In this document: positions 44,917 to 56,642 of the stretch, one piece after another
How the letters are laid out: the number at the start of each line of letters is the position of its first letter
Numbering within the stretch: position 1 is the stretch's first letter
DNA from: Gigaspora rosea
Taxonomy: Eukaryota > Glomeromycota > Glomeromycetes > Diversisporales > Gigasporaceae
Reading direction: 5' to 3'
Length of the DNA: 64,000 bases
Assembly: GCA_003550325.1 (NCBI GenBank)
Contig: QKWP01000237.1
Span: 213,033-277,032 of the forward strand
Notes under the pieces: model-generated
The model's input: the letters and a program-made list of their open reading frames with translations, nothing else
Told to the model about the DNA's origin: nothing
The model's database searches: none
Translations under genes and position numbers: made by a program

Positions 44917-45695
44917 TTTGTAAATAATTTTTGAAAGTCGAATTTATTTTTGAATGAAAATATTGTGCGTGCGTGTATATACATATACATGAAATATATA
45001 TAGAAGGCATTTTGTTTCATATTTAATAACGTTAAAGGAGATTGGACTCCTTTGAATTCTCATCTCAATTAGATCCAAGAATACTAAAATGATCTTATTT
45101 TGGCCTGAACCTGAGTCAAAAACCGAAATCAAATATTCTAATTATGGTATTAGATCAAGATCGTGATCCAGATCGAATTGGGTTTAACATCTTAAGATCA
45201 AAATTGGATATTTTAAATGTGCTGCATGAACATGTATGTATACGTGGTACGTTGGCGTTTAAACAACGGAAAGTCGTAATTTCGGATTTTCTGGAAGAGT
45301 CTAGAATGGATTTTTAATTTCATTGATTCTTTTTTGTAATTGATCCAGAGAATCAATAAATTTGTAATACGAACGTACGTTATTGTTATTGAACACAAAA
45401 ACGTACGACGCACGAATTTTGAAACAGAGAGTAATTCCATATTTCTGGAAGTGTTTGAAATGTCATTTAATAGTATTTTCTTTTTTGTTATTGATTAGAG
45501 GATCAGTAAATTCTAGTACGTACGTTACCATTATTGAATACAAGAATGTGAATTTTAGATGAATTGCATCAAAATACCACTTGCACATCACCGTCCTGCT
45601 CACGCGGGCAACTTTCCAACAAACAAATATATAAATAGAAAACGACCACCAAATATGATTAAAGAGAGATCTCTATTTGGTTGTTGATACATAAC
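44917..45695. other. Intergenic
   Basis: AT-rich with a (TA)n-rich stretch at about 44979-45003 that could serve as promoter for the minus-strand Ecm29-like gene. Nothing else recognised. Confidence 0.3.
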
Positions 45696-45797
45696 TAGGG
45701 TTGTTAATGGAGCACTCCGATTACTTCATTTTAATAGTAATACTCCGGAGTATTACTATTAAAATAAAGTAAATGGAGTGCTCCATTAACAACCCTA
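45696..45797. mobile_element. 102-bp palindromic MITE, duplication TACATAAC
   Basis: TACATAAC is at 45688-45695 and 45798-45805. The element starts TAGGGTTGTTAATGGAGCAC and ends with its complement. The middle, AATAGTAATACTCCGGAGTA and onward, is itself palindromic, so nearly the whole element folds as one hairpin. hAT-like by its 8-bp duplication. Confidence 0.85.
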
Positions 45798-45989
45798 TAC
45801 ATAACACATTCTTGCTGTCCTATAATCGGAAATATCTATGGAAATATAATTGGTGTTAATCGGCCGAATTACTTATTTCAGGTTGACAGTAAGGTCAACG
45901 GATCGAAAAGGGGGCTAAACAAGGAGGCCCCGGTGCACCGACAATCATAGTGTAATCAAGATGCCAGCAAGAAAAAACTGGTACAATCG

Positions 45990-47140
45990 ATGTCTAAATT
46001 GAGGAAGGCGCAGGCAGAGATAAGTAATTTAATCAACTGCCTAATTGGGAAATTTCACATGAAACTAACTAACAAAAAATTCGCTATAGATACTAATGGG
46101 AAGGCGGGGCGGCAGCTTCAGAAACAGGAGGAATTTCGCAGAAAGGAAGAAAATTCGCAACTTAAAGGCACTGAATATGAGAGCGTAATTGAATGGACCC
46201 CTCTTTAATAGATTATACACATCCAAATGATTAATAGAGATGATCTAAATTCAACATATGCATCAATATGGTTAGATGGCATCGAACAATTTCAAGTAAA
46301 CATGGCGGACATACACGATCACGTACACATTCATGCGGAGTTAATCTGAAAACAATACCTAGCATTCAAGAAATTAAAAGCTGCACAATTTGAGCATAAG
46401 AACTATAAATTATATGGAATGACTCAAAATACAGACACTAATGAATATATGATAGCATTCGATGAGCTTCATGCCAAAAGAAGTCGTCTGAATGGAAAAT
46501 GTGGAATTTACAATCAATATAACATTTCAGAAGCATGGCGTCTAACGTGTAATTCCCAAAAAATAATAATAATAATAATAACTCAAGGATGGGCAAGTGT
46601 AAACGAAGAAAAATTGATAAATGTACTAAAGAATTTCAACTCAAAACCACTAAATATGAAGATGTGATCGAATGGATTCCTATCAATAGATTAGTTGACA
46701 TTCGAAAAATTGATAAAGGTAAACTCGGTGCAATATTTGCAGCAGAATGGTTGGATGGCAGACGAATAAATATGGTGGATATACACAGTCACGTGAACAA
46801 TCGTGTGGAGTTGATCTAGAATTATTGCCTAGCACTCAGAAATTTGCTAGATTTTAAAAGAATTTAAAGATCATATACAATTAGAGAACAAGGAATATGA
46901 AATATATGGAATAACTAAAATGCAATTACAAACGAATGTATTTTAAAAGGCAACTTAGTAATGGAAAATGCGAACATTGCGGCAAAAATAACACTTCTAT
47001 AGTGCGGTGCCAAACATGTAACCCCCAAAAAAAAAGACGAAAGAATGGACAAGTGGAAATAAAGATATTGATGATTATATTAAAGAAATTCAATTTAAGT
47101 AACCGAATATGGGTTGCAATCGAATGGATTCTTAGATAAC
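45990..47140 (+). pseudogene. Three eroded copies of a TKL-kinase N-terminal module
   Basis: Three plus-strand frames show degraded repeats of one module. About 46150-46210 reads KGTEYESVIEWTPL; about 46600-46800 reads FQLKTTKYEDVIEWIPINRL, then IRKIDKGKLGAIFAAEWLDG; about 46950-47130 reads NGKCEHCGKNNTSIVRCQTC, then an EWxSGN-like zone. They correspond to the zinc-ribbon-like CxxC...CxxC, (W)TSGN and EWIPFNRL-glycine-loop regions of Rhizophagus TKL kinases. The glycine loop is damaged (KGKLGAIF instead of KGGFG) and all copies stop before the catalytic loop. Tandem fragments of a pseudogene are the best explanation. Confidence 0.6.
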
Positions 47141-47430
47141 ATGTAAAAAAAAAAAAAAAAAACTAGTGAAAGTTCAAGTCAGTCTCACACAATGAATACA
47201 TAGATGTGATTAATCCGTTGCGTATTTAAATGAATCATTAGAGGTTGAACCAAAAAAAAAAATATATATATAGACTGACATGAAGTCAACGCAGTGAAAC
47301 TAATCACATGATGAATGGACACGGTAATCACTTGCAGATTTAAAAAATCATTAGGAAATCACCTAACGATGTATTTGCAGTGAAGTGTCAAGGAGTAGCT
47401 TATCTGATATTGAATGAATATATAGTCAAG

Positions 47431-47593
47431 TAGTGATGTGCCGCGTACAGTGCTGTACGTACTGTACGCCGATCACTTGTTCCAGCCAATCAGTTTCCAG
47501 AAAAGGACTATACGTACTGTACAGTACGTACGATACGAACTGAACGTACTGAACGCTAAAATTTTTCAGTATCATATAAATGGCACATCATTA
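47431..47593. mobile_element. TAGTGATGTGCC-family MITE (copy 1)
   Basis: Ends TAGTGATGTGCC and GGCACATCATTA. The interior is rich in GTACGTACTGTACAGTACGT-type palindromic motifs. The flanking 8-mers (TAGTCAAG, GGAATAAG) do not match, so the duplication is lost or the copy is recombined. Confidence 0.65.
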
Positions 47594-47831
47594 GGAATAA
47601 GCCATTAGAAACTGTACCTAATGCTGCATCCGTATTAAGTTTTCATAGAACCTACCGCATAATGAATGAAGAATCAATGAGATCGAACCTAATAATGCAG
47701 GGGCATTGGAAACTCGTGAAGCAACTTATTGCATGATGAACAAACATAGCGAGTCAGTTCGAGTTATCAAAAAATGAGTTAGAAGATGCATGGGCATTAA
47801 GGCAACGTGGTGTAGCTGCTTGTGTAACACA

Positions 47832-47913
47832 TAGTGATGTGCCGCGTACAGTACTATACGTACTGTACTGTACGCTAAAATTATTCAGGTATCATATAAA
47901 TGGCACATCATTA
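47832..47913. mobile_element. TAGTGATGTGCC-family MITE (copy 2), duplication GTAACACA
   Basis: An 82-bp element with the same ends as copy 1, flanked by GTAACACA at 47824-47831 and 47914-47921. The interior is a short version with CGTACTGTACTGTACG. Confidence 0.85.
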
Positions 47914-48350
47914 GTAACACATAGATAATAAATTACCTGCAGGTTCAAACAAATCATTAAATGTTATCTGTCCCGCTTGACACTTATAATTAACTATTCA
48001 CTAGTGATGGGCATCACACGAAATCTCGCGCACAATCTATAACGTGATGCACAGAATAATTTGGGCCAATACCACAATGCCAGCTAAAAATTACTGACGT
48101 ACAGTCTCTCTTCCCTACTACTATAACCCATGACCCATGATTAAGTTATTTAATTTGTTGATGCCGTAAACAAAACGGGCATCCATTTGTCATGAGACCA
48201 AGACCTGGTCCATGATGCAGGGTGATTGATGGCTTTGTCATTAAATACCCACCCACCCACCACTAGGCTTGGTTTTGATCCATTTACTTAGATGTTTAGC
48301 AGCATAGCATGAGCGGAAAACTTGAACGTTGTAAGAGATTGACAACTGTG

Positions 48351-50462
48351 TAGCGATGTGCCATTTATATGATACCTGAAAAATTTTAGCGTCCAGTACG
48401 TACAGTACGTACTGTACGTACTGTACGTATAGTTCTTTTCTGGCATCTGATTGGCTGAAACAAGTGATCGGCAAAAATTTTAGCGTACAGTACGTTGTGA
48501 AAGGCTCCCGGAAGTTATTATTTTTTTTTCTTTTTATTACTTTTAGTTAGTATTATTGAAATATGTATGTAATGTTATTATACTCTTAAAATATATCGTA
48601 GAAATAGACCTTACCTTATTAGTATAGTTGTCGGCCATATCTGACAGATTTGTCAGATTAGACAGTTCGGTCAGATAAGTCAGATCTGTACGATCTGTCA
48701 GATCTGTCATATATGCCAGATCGGTCAGATAAGTCAGAACTGTTAGATCTGAACGAACTTGGATAATTAGTTCAACCTGTATCATTCATAGAAATGTAAA
48801 AAGTATAAAAGCAATGTCTTTGTCGCCAGCAGGGGACTTTTGTTTCCGATGATTTCCGGGATCGACGTTACACAAGTATTTATACGTCGTAGTACTGTAA
48901 AACCAGAATTTTTCGGGTCTAAGCAAACTTAAAAAAAAATAACAATTGATACAACACTTTATTAATAAAAAAAACTTCCTAGCGAGCGTCTCTTTGTTGA
49001 ATCACGGTGAATCAAGTAATAAAAGGTAGATATACTAAGAGTTGAAGTATTGTCTACCGTATAGCAGAAGGTAATAAAAATATATTGTTTTGCTTAATTT
49101 ATAAACTTTTAACATCGTTTTTTTTTGTTTTTTTTCATCTTTTTTCTTTTGTTATCCAAATAATTAGCTTGTTTTTTCATTTATAAATTTATGTAGACTG
49201 TTTTTCGAAAGTTATATGTATTCACTATAAGACGTTTGATTCATTTTATATTTAGTTTTGTTAATTATAGATGAAGTATAAAAAATGGGAATAAAGGGCG
49301 TGTAACTTGTTATAAGAAACTTTTAATAAAGCTCTTGTGTTTATAAGCTATATTTTAATCTGGGTGAATAGTTTTATTCATTTACAATGCGAGTTAGTTT
49401 GCTTCGAAGTTACGAAAGAAATTGTAATATGTTTAATGATTATCTATCTGTTTTCATTAAAAGTGTATCACGTGAATAAAAAACTGTTTATGATTGGTCA
49501 ACTGACTCATGATCAGACCCGTGCATTTCCGAAAAATACGAAAGTCCTCTCTGCTTTTGTCGCCTAAAAATAAAAGACAACTCAAGTTGAGTTTAATACT
49601 TCGAAATCATAATAGTAGAATTAGTAGCTCCAGTAGTTAATTACTTATCTTTAAAACTTTGTCCATAATCCTTCATACAAACCCACTTTTTATTGTTCTG
49701 TTATTATCGTAAAGACTTTGTTGTTAGTTTTGTCAAGAGTTACCCTTCAAAATTAGAGTAGAAGCATTAAGTTTTCCTCTCATCATTAATACATTGTTCA
49801 AAAACTGTTATTATTAGTCTTCGTTCTTGAAACCATTTCCAAAAGTCTCAAGCAGTCATGAAGAAAAAGAAAGTAAAAGAGTATAAGCTATAGAACTTAC
49901 CTTTATATATAAAACACCCCTCGATCCCATTGTTACGTCAATTATATAACAATAACCGACCCCTATGATTTGCTATTTTTGGATAACTATCGAACCTCAT
50001 AACTGAACCCAGTGACTTTTCGGACTTTCAATCGACGTTATAATCCAACCTGAAGACCCGTGAATACCGAAGCCCAATCGGCAACCCGATTTCCCTTGTT
50101 CCGTAACGACGTGAGCGAAACCCCGATTCAAATCCAATCTTCGAATCCCATAACCTATACAAGAGAAAGACTTAAGCGAGTTAGCACTGAGTCAATAACC
50201 AAATACAAGAAATATAAGAAGAGCTAGATACTTATTTTAACCTCCAATATCAAGAATCTACGAACCTGGTTACTTGGACCAAGTTTATCCATACCTCAAT
50301 CGAAGCCTTACCAATATTAGGGTTTATCTAGAGTAGTTTAGTTAATTATAGTTATTGTTAGTAGTATAGAGTAGTAATATAGAATAAAGTGCCAATTTCG
50401 CACTTCTCAATGTACAGTGCGTATAGTACAGTACGTATAGTACTGTACGTGGCACATCACTA
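48351..50462. mobile_element. 2.1-kb TAGYGATGTGCC-family hAT-like element, duplication CAACTGTG
   Basis: CAACTGTG lies at 48343-48350 and 50463-50470. The left end is TAGCGATGTGCC and the right end GGCACATCACTA. Both ends are dense in CAGTACGTACTGTACGT-type motifs (48395-48430 and 50410-50450). The roughly 1.9-kb interior contains a GTCAGATCTG array but no recognisable transposase, so this is a long non-autonomous relative of the two short copies nearby. Confidence 0.85.
48635..48770. repeat. Degenerate GTCAGAT(CT) array
   Basis: About a dozen imperfect units of GTCAGATCTGTCAGATAA type in about 135 bp, inside the 48351-50462 element. The reverse ORF here, with TDLT repeats, is a product of the array. 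Confidence 0.75.
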
Positions 50463-50645
50463 CAACTGTGCATACCGGGCATTATAGAATTTTAGCGAAG
50501 TAACTAACTGACTGCAGATCATATGACCAGCGAGGGAAAATTCCAAATATATATTTCATAGTAATGTGCTGAACGAATCGGTTAGGTCAACCCAAAACCT
50601 GACCTGAAATTTCGGGTCGGGTCGGGTTCGGGTTAGAAAATTTCA

Positions 50646-51441
50646 AAAAACATTTTGCGTGCCCATATGTTTGGGTAGGTGGCTCAATATAGAGCCAGAA
50701 TATAATTTATTGTATATATTGTGTGTTAATACATGTATGAAGTAATAGGTCTGTATCGGCAATTTCTGAAAGTTTAGCAATAATTTGTTTCCCGCTTGCT
50801 GAAGCAGGCCGGCCGTTAAAATAGCAGAATCATGAGCTTGCTCAATTATGAGCTTAGTGAACTTGTGGAGAGGTGGGTGTGGCAAATTTTCAGATACTGG
50901 TTTGCTTTGTGAGTGAAGAGAGGAAGTGAGTATGTATTTATGTGATTTTCTGCCAATGCTTGGTGTAACACCACGTGATTGGCTGATGTGTCTGCTGGTA
51001 CTCTGAGCTTGATTCAACAGTCCTTGTGCAACCTCTCCTGATAAGCCAATTTATGCCTTGTGTTACCTAGCTGATATCGGCCCTTTTTGTGGTATATACC
51101 TGGTCCTATACCTGAGTTATTGGGGCATATTGGGCACTTTGTAATTTTTCGAATAGTTGACTTCTGGTCAACTTCTACTAAAACATTTTGTGCGCCCATA
51201 TGTTTGGGTGGGTGGCTCAATATGGAGCCAGAATATAATTTTATTGTATATATTGTGTGTTAATACATGTATAAAGTAATAGGTTTGAAGTGTCAATTTC
51301 CCAAAAGTTAGCAATAATTGCACGGGAGTTGCCAAAACAGACCAGGTTCTAAGTAGATAGAATTGATAATGTAATTATCAGCTGGTGGTTTCTCGCCTGC
51401 TGGAGCAGGCTGGCTGTTAAAATGGCAGAATCATGAGCTTG
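50646..51441. repeat. 3' split-repeat block Y2-X2-Y1 of the Ngaro-like element
   Basis: Y2 (50646-50840) and Y1 (51180-51441) share AAAACATTTTG(C/T)G(C/T)GCCCAT through GCAGAATCATGAGCTTG. X2 (50884-51180) lies between them and recurs at 55759-56060 (landmarks GGCTGATGTGTCTGCTGGTA and GAGTTATTGGG). Confidence 0.85.
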
Positions 51442-51639
51442 TTCCAAAGATATTTCATGGTTCTGTTATTTGAACCTGTTTTGCCTCTTTGCTACTTGTA
51501 CTTTGTCATGTTATCCTCTCCTTCTTTTTCTCTTTTTTTTGTATAACCATGTGCTTATTCCATTCCTTTTTTTCTTTTTTCTTTCTTTTTTTTGGTTGAG
51601 CCGAAAGAATTCCAAAGTTTTGTGTGTTTGTAAATATAT

Positions 51640-52143
51640 ATATATATTTGAGGCTCAGGCAATATATGCGTTTGTGAGGATTGATGCGATTGTTGCTAGG
51701 TGGTCTCTGATATATCTGTAGAATGACACAGAGTTCTACCTGCCAATTTTTTGAATTAATACAAGTTGAACACCTCTCATTATGAGTTTAGTAGTTTCTC
51801 CTGCCTGAAAGCTGTGCCCTGCCACGTTTTTGTTGAGCAGCAGTTGCTTTAGTTTAGATATAAACTATTGTTTTGTAGCCCAGGATTCATCCAGTTTGGT
51901 GAACAGTAGAGGACAGTTGTTGGCATATAATGCTTGCGTCCTATGAAATGCATATGTTTTTAGTGCACATATAGGGCATAACGCGTCATTTGTTAGATTT
52001 ATTATTAACGTTGCCTGGTTAGATGGGTTGTGAATTTTTGTTCTGGATAATTGGATAAGAGCGAATGTTGTATTGTCAGTTTTTTTGAAACTCAATGCTG
52101 CTAGTGATAGAACTTTGGATGAATCAGATTGGTTGTTCAGCAT
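51640..52143 (-). pseudogene. Tyrosine recombinase of the Ngaro-like element
   Basis: Minus-strand frames read LSRTKIHNPSNQATLIINLT then DALCPICALKTYAFHRTQAL. This matches the SKTD...CPV.AL..Y region. After a stop at 51865 comes VAGHSFQAGETTKL...VQLVLIQKIGR and FYRYIRDHL, the HxxR box and the region leading to the catalytic tyrosine. The HxxR arginine is replaced by Gln (HSFQ) and there are at least two internal stops. In active relatives the enzyme inserts the element as a circle. Confidence 0.65.
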
Positions 52144-52899
52144 AAGTTGCCAAAACGGACTAGTCTGTAAAAGGCTGATAGTGTAACTGCCCAGAATAGT
52201 ATGTTGTTTGGTCTGTCATGTCAAGTTTGGATTTGATAATGGTAAGATGCTGTCGGGTAATATGTGCTTTCTGTTTGATGGGGGAGTGAGAATGTGATGC
52301 ATTGATAGTTTTCAGTAGTTGAGTTATAAGAGTGTCAGTTCGGATACTTGTTCAATTATAATAGTTTCGTTCGTGATGGTACTTTAATGCTGCTAAATAG
52401 GATAAAATCATGGTGGGTGAGACTTTGTTGTAGAAAAAGGTAATATATTTGACTAAAGACTTCTTAGAAATTGGCCAAATAGAATTGTTGCTATTGCACT
52501 ATTGGTTGTCTTTAGCAGGTTTTCGTATCTTTTAATAATTGCCTCATATGACTTCTTGACTAGTGTGTCGATATTTAAGATCGCTGCAGCTTGCTTATCA
52601 AGAGACAGTTGGTTGTCAAAGAAATTAAAAGAGTTGGTATTAATCTGTGGTAATTTATTTTGTGGGTTTTCAGGGTTGCATTATCTATTGTTTAAGGGAA
52701 GGTATGACAGTGGTTAGATACTTGTATTTTATTGGGATATCTGGTGGGAAGTAATGTGCTAGGAGATTATTTGCAATGTATTTATAGTGCCCATTATGAG
52801 AAAGTAAGTCTGCATCTTGGTTATTAATCCCTGGTATATATTTGATTTTTATCGAGAAATTGCCCTGAATTTGTATTGTGATAAGTTGGCTATTAGCAT

Positions 52900-53200
52900 G
52901 TTGATATCTGAATTCTTGAAATATCCTGCATAGTATGCTTCGACATTGGATAGATTGTTGGTCCAGATACTGTCCAGATTATGAGCTTCTGTTTCTGCCA
53001 CATAGGGGCAAAGGTTTGTATTGCGATCAGGGTAGTAAGTAAGTAGTTCTCAGACTTGAATGGTTGTTGTAGATACATCCAGTTTGTTGGACCATATAAA
53101 GGCAGTAAATACATTCTGGAATGTTGCACCTCCTCCTATGTTTGATGCATCTGTGAATAGATTTACTGTATAAGGAAGGTGCTATTTTTGATCCTGCAGA
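52900..53200 (-). pseudogene. RNase H segment of the Ngaro-like element
   Basis: One minus-strand frame reads TVNLFTDASNIGGGATFQNV then FTAFIWSNKLDVS, the DAS..G.GA.....W pattern of the RNase H domain in DIRS/Ngaro elements. A stop follows shortly, and other frames continue with related residues, so frameshifts are present. Confidence 0.55.
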
Positions 53201-53396
53201 AGTTGAATGCCAGTTCAGGAGCATATTATTGCTAACCACTATTGGATATCAGACCTCATAGGTTGAGTTATCTGTATATGATGCTTGGGTGACTTGGCGA
53301 CATTTTGTATTTGAATCAATTGCTGTACAAATGGTCGTCCTTGTAGAATTATTTGGCATATCCAAATTAACAAGCCTACTAATAATTGAAGGTCTT

Positions 53397-54502
53397 TCAA
53401 GAAGCACCACTTTTTGGATGTCCATTGATTGAGTAAGAGGATTGGTTTTTCTTTTTCTGGTCAGGTATAGATGCTATCATAGATGTGGTATCTAGTGTTA
53501 CATCTAAGAAAGTGAGATTGGTGTTTGGTCCTTCCATTCTTGAAGTTTTGTACGAAATGTTGATCATGTTGAGAATGTGAATGAATTGTTGGAGTTTTCG
53601 TGAACTATTTGTTGGAGAGATTATAAGAAAGTCATTCACGTAGTGGATAATTGCAGGCATTCCTTGCTGGACTGCAATCCAGGCAATCATATCAGTGAAA
53701 TGGCAAAAAATTCCTCCAGAAGCTCGATTTCTGAAAGTAAGAACTTTGTCAAAGTAAATATCATCATTACAAAAAAATCCTTGAAGAAGTTGGTCTATTG
53801 GTTGGACTGGAAGTATTTGATAAGCACCTTTGGGTGCAGCTACTACCAAAGTAGTTTATCCATCAGATTGTATAGCTCATGTTTTCATATTTTGTAGAGA
53901 ATCCTTCCTTGTCAATTCTGTCATTAATGCTCTTATTAGAGGGAGAGGACAGATAGTAGATCACTTGGTACACTTGGGGATTCATATCTTTCTTTTTTAC
54001 TAATCTGCATGGATTGGTTTGAAAGAGTTTGCAAGGTATGTTATTTTCGTAAATGGACCGCAGATTCATTTTTTAGACAACTCATCATTAATGTAATTTT
54101 GGAATGCTTGTTGATTGACTTTAGGTTTCCTTGTATCAGTTTTGTTTGAGTTCCTCTAAAGTTGAATCAGAAATCATGTATAATACCATTTATGAGATAA
54201 TCAACAAATTGACAGTTTGGGTAGGAGATTGTAAGGCTTTTAAAGGCTTGGGTATTAATAGGTGTTTGTATATTAAAGTGGCACAGGTCCAGTTGTGAGA
54301 GCAGGTGCCTTTCAGTATCAGTAATTTGAATGAAAGGAGGAGGAACTGCTGTGATCATTTCATTTACTAATTGTAGAATAGGAGCTTTGTTAGTTGTTAT
54401 ATTTCGTAATAGTTTAAATTGGGCTAAGTGTTGTAGGGTTTTGCATGAGGCTGCTCCTGTGCAGATCAGGGTTAAATGATTGATATGTGTGTAAGTAAAC
54501 AT
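53397..54502 (-). pseudogene. Reverse transcriptase of the Ngaro-like element
   Basis: In transcription order: SYPNCQFVDYLINGIIHDF (54300-54167); PCRLVKKKDMNPQVYQVIYY then LSSPSNKSINDRID (about 54000-53880); VVAAPKGAYQILPVQPID, ASGGIFCHFTDMIAWIAV and HYVNDFLIISP (53849-53600); then LTFLDVTLDTTSMIASIP (about 53520-53460). These are successive DIRS/Ngaro reverse transcriptase blocks. The catalytic Y-x-D-D is Y-V-N-D here and the frame is broken at least twice, so it is inactive. Confidence 0.7.
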
Positions 54503-55259
54503 TTTGTTGTTTTTTTCATATACGTTTCTTGGGTGTTAGATTTTCATGGTTGTGCCTTTTCTTGTTTTTCTTTGGTTCAATTTTTTTTTGTATGTGTGTT
54601 TTTTTAGTTGTCCTTGCATGTACCTATATTTAGCCGTATTAATTCTGCTTACGTATGTTTTGTTGTTCATATTATTATATATATATATATTTTTTTTTGT
54701 GAATATGTAAATGCTTGTATGTGTACCTTTCCTTATATATATATATATATATTTTTATCTGTTGTTAGCCGGGTTTTGTCCTTTCACTTTGTTCGGTGGG
54801 GCTCTGTTAAGGTAGCATCTTCATTCAGAGAGGCCTAATTTTTTGCATGTTATATATGCATGCACACATTGATAGTTAAGCTTTTCAGAGCATCCTTTGT
54901 GGTTCCAGTTTATGCATATTTGCCTTCTGTCATACCATGTAAGATCATTTTTCTAATTTCGCTAGATGTTGGAATATTGTTTTTTAATAGTTGTCATATT
55001 GAAGTTTTCTCCCTCTACTTTGATGTCTCAGTCCCTTAAAGTTGTGTCTCGGTTAGTTGTCAGATGCAATTTTCGATCTTTGTTATACACTGATACTGCT
55101 GAGAAGTTATGTTTTATACATAGTGCGTTAATGCTATCTTAGTAAGCATTCAATTCCTGTTCTCTGGCAGGGTATAGGGTTAATATGTATGCATGTTTGC
55201 TTTGTTTTTATAGTCTTGTTGTGAAGAAAAGTCCTTAGGCTTTATTCGTTGCTTCAGTA

Positions 55260-55470
55260 TTTTTTTTGGTTAGTAGCTTGTAGCACTAATGATGAAGTTG
55301 TATAGAATTGGGTTTAGTGGGCAATTACCTTGTTGGAACTGGATGTTTTCCTGGTTTATAGTGCTACTTCCCGCAGTTGTGGCTGGATCATAGTCATGAT
55401 TGTGTCCGGGTGTTGTCATGAGAACCTTGCTTTTCTTTTGGGTATCCTGGGTTTGTTGTTGGTTCATGTA
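55260..55470 (-). pseudogene. Possible gag-like fragment of the Ngaro-like element
   Basis: A 65-codon minus-strand frame rich in Gln, Thr, Asn and Pro (starting MNQQQTQDTQKKSKVL) lies between X1 and the reverse transcriptase, where a first ORF would be expected. No domain recognised. Confidence 0.25.
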
Positions 55471-56642
55471 CGTGTCTAATTTAACTTGCTAATCATACTC
55501 AGTTGTATACTCATATTTTGGTCAATGTATGATTTAATAGAGTCAACAATTGCATTTGCTGATGTCTGGTATGTGGAATCGATGTATGCCTTTGTATTGA
55601 AGTCAATTTTTACAGGTCGATTTGGTGCATGGTCGGGCTGGACGCTGTTGTGTTGGTTACGTTTACTGGAGCTGTCTTTTTAGCTATATATATTGCCATA
55701 TTTTTTTTTTCCTTGTGCCATGTTGTTGCTTGTATTTGCATGTATTTTGTGTTTATACAAATTTCAGATACTCATTTGCTTTGTGAGTGAAGAGAGAGAG
55801 AGAGATTGTAGCGAGTGTATTTATGTGATTTTCTCCAATGCTTGGTGTAACATCACGTGATTGGCTGATGTGTCTGCTGGTACTCTGAGCTTGATTTAGC
55901 AGTCCTTGTGCAATCTCACCTGATAAGCCAAGTTACGCCTTGTGCAACCTGGCTGATATCGGCCCTTTTCGTGGTGTATACCCGGCCCTATACCTGAGTT
56001 ATTGGGGGCATATTGGGCGCTTTGTAATTTTTTGAATAGTTGACTTCTGGTCAGCTTCTATGAACCGAAAGTTTCGGTCAGGTTCGGGTCAGGTTCGGGT
56101 TGAGAATTAACCTGACCCGACCCAACCTGACCCGACCTTAATTTTTTATTTAGATTAGTCTTTTTTTTCTTTAGAATAGCAGTTATCATTTATCACATTG
56201 CTACCCTGATCAACCAATCGGGATGCAGGATCAGGTGTAATGCAAAATCGAAACGAAACAAGTTTTTTTTAAAAAACTCTTCTAACTTAAAATTTTGACT
56301 ATGAAACTACACTTTTTTTTTAACAAAAAAATTCCTTGCGAAATTTTGGGTTAGAGGGTCTTCTAGTTATTACACTAATTCTAATCTTAACCCAGCCGCT
56401 ATTTGTTTTGTTTAATGTAAAATCAAAACAAACAAAATAATTGGTCGATCAGGGATGATGCGATGAATAATATTTTTTTTTTTTACATCAAAGGTCACGC
56501 AATTTTCTTTCACATCTAAGGATCTAAGGTCAGGGTCGGTTGAAGTGCTAACCCGAAAGTTTTCAACCCAACCCGACCCGAAATTTCGGGTCGGGTTCGG
56601 GTTGCCTATAACCCGACCCGAACCGACCCGTTCGGAGCACTA

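Larger units (their letters stand above)
50646..56060 (-). mobile_element. Ngaro-like tyrosine-recombinase retroelement with split direct repeats
   Basis: Reading on the minus strand: repeat X1 (56060-55759); a coding region with reverse transcriptase, RNase H and tyrosine recombinase; then Y1 (51441-51180), X2 (51180-50884) and Y2 (50840-50646). X1/X2 are about 300 bp and about 90% alike by eye. Y1/Y2 are shorter, with one internal length difference of about 70 bp. The order A1-ORFs-B1-A2-B2 is the hallmark of Ngaro/PAT elements. Coding frames are broken by several stops and frameshifts, so this copy is inactive. Confidence 0.75.
50562..56642. mobile_element. Outer GGGTCGGGTT-repeat element split by the Ngaro-like insertion (tentative)
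   Basis: Similar starts TAATGTGCTGAACGAATCGG (left) and, on the other strand, TAGTGCTCCGAACGGGTCGG (right) bracket the region. Arrays of CGGGTCGGGTTCGGGTT lie at 50610-50640, 56080-56140 and 56540-56635, in both orientations. The retroelement at 50646-56060 sits between the left array and the rest. No matching 8-bp duplication was found (TTTCATAG versus GCTGGAAG), so the pairing of ends is uncertain. Confidence 0.45.

Noticed and set aside
47431..47593. 8-bp target duplication for this MITE copy
   Set aside because: TAGTCAAG and GGAATAAG agree only at the last three positions, so a duplication cannot be claimed.
48543..48785. 80-codon minus ORF with TDLT repeats
   Set aside because: Entirely explained by the GTCAGATCTG array; no start context or conserved domain.
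50100..50160. tRNA-like GATTCAAATCC motif
   Set aside because: No cloverleaf could be built around it; the A-box and acceptor stem are missing.
54608..54838. 76-codon plus ORF with YIYIYIF repeats
   Set aside because: Produced by (TA)n microsatellites on the strand opposite the Ngaro-like element.
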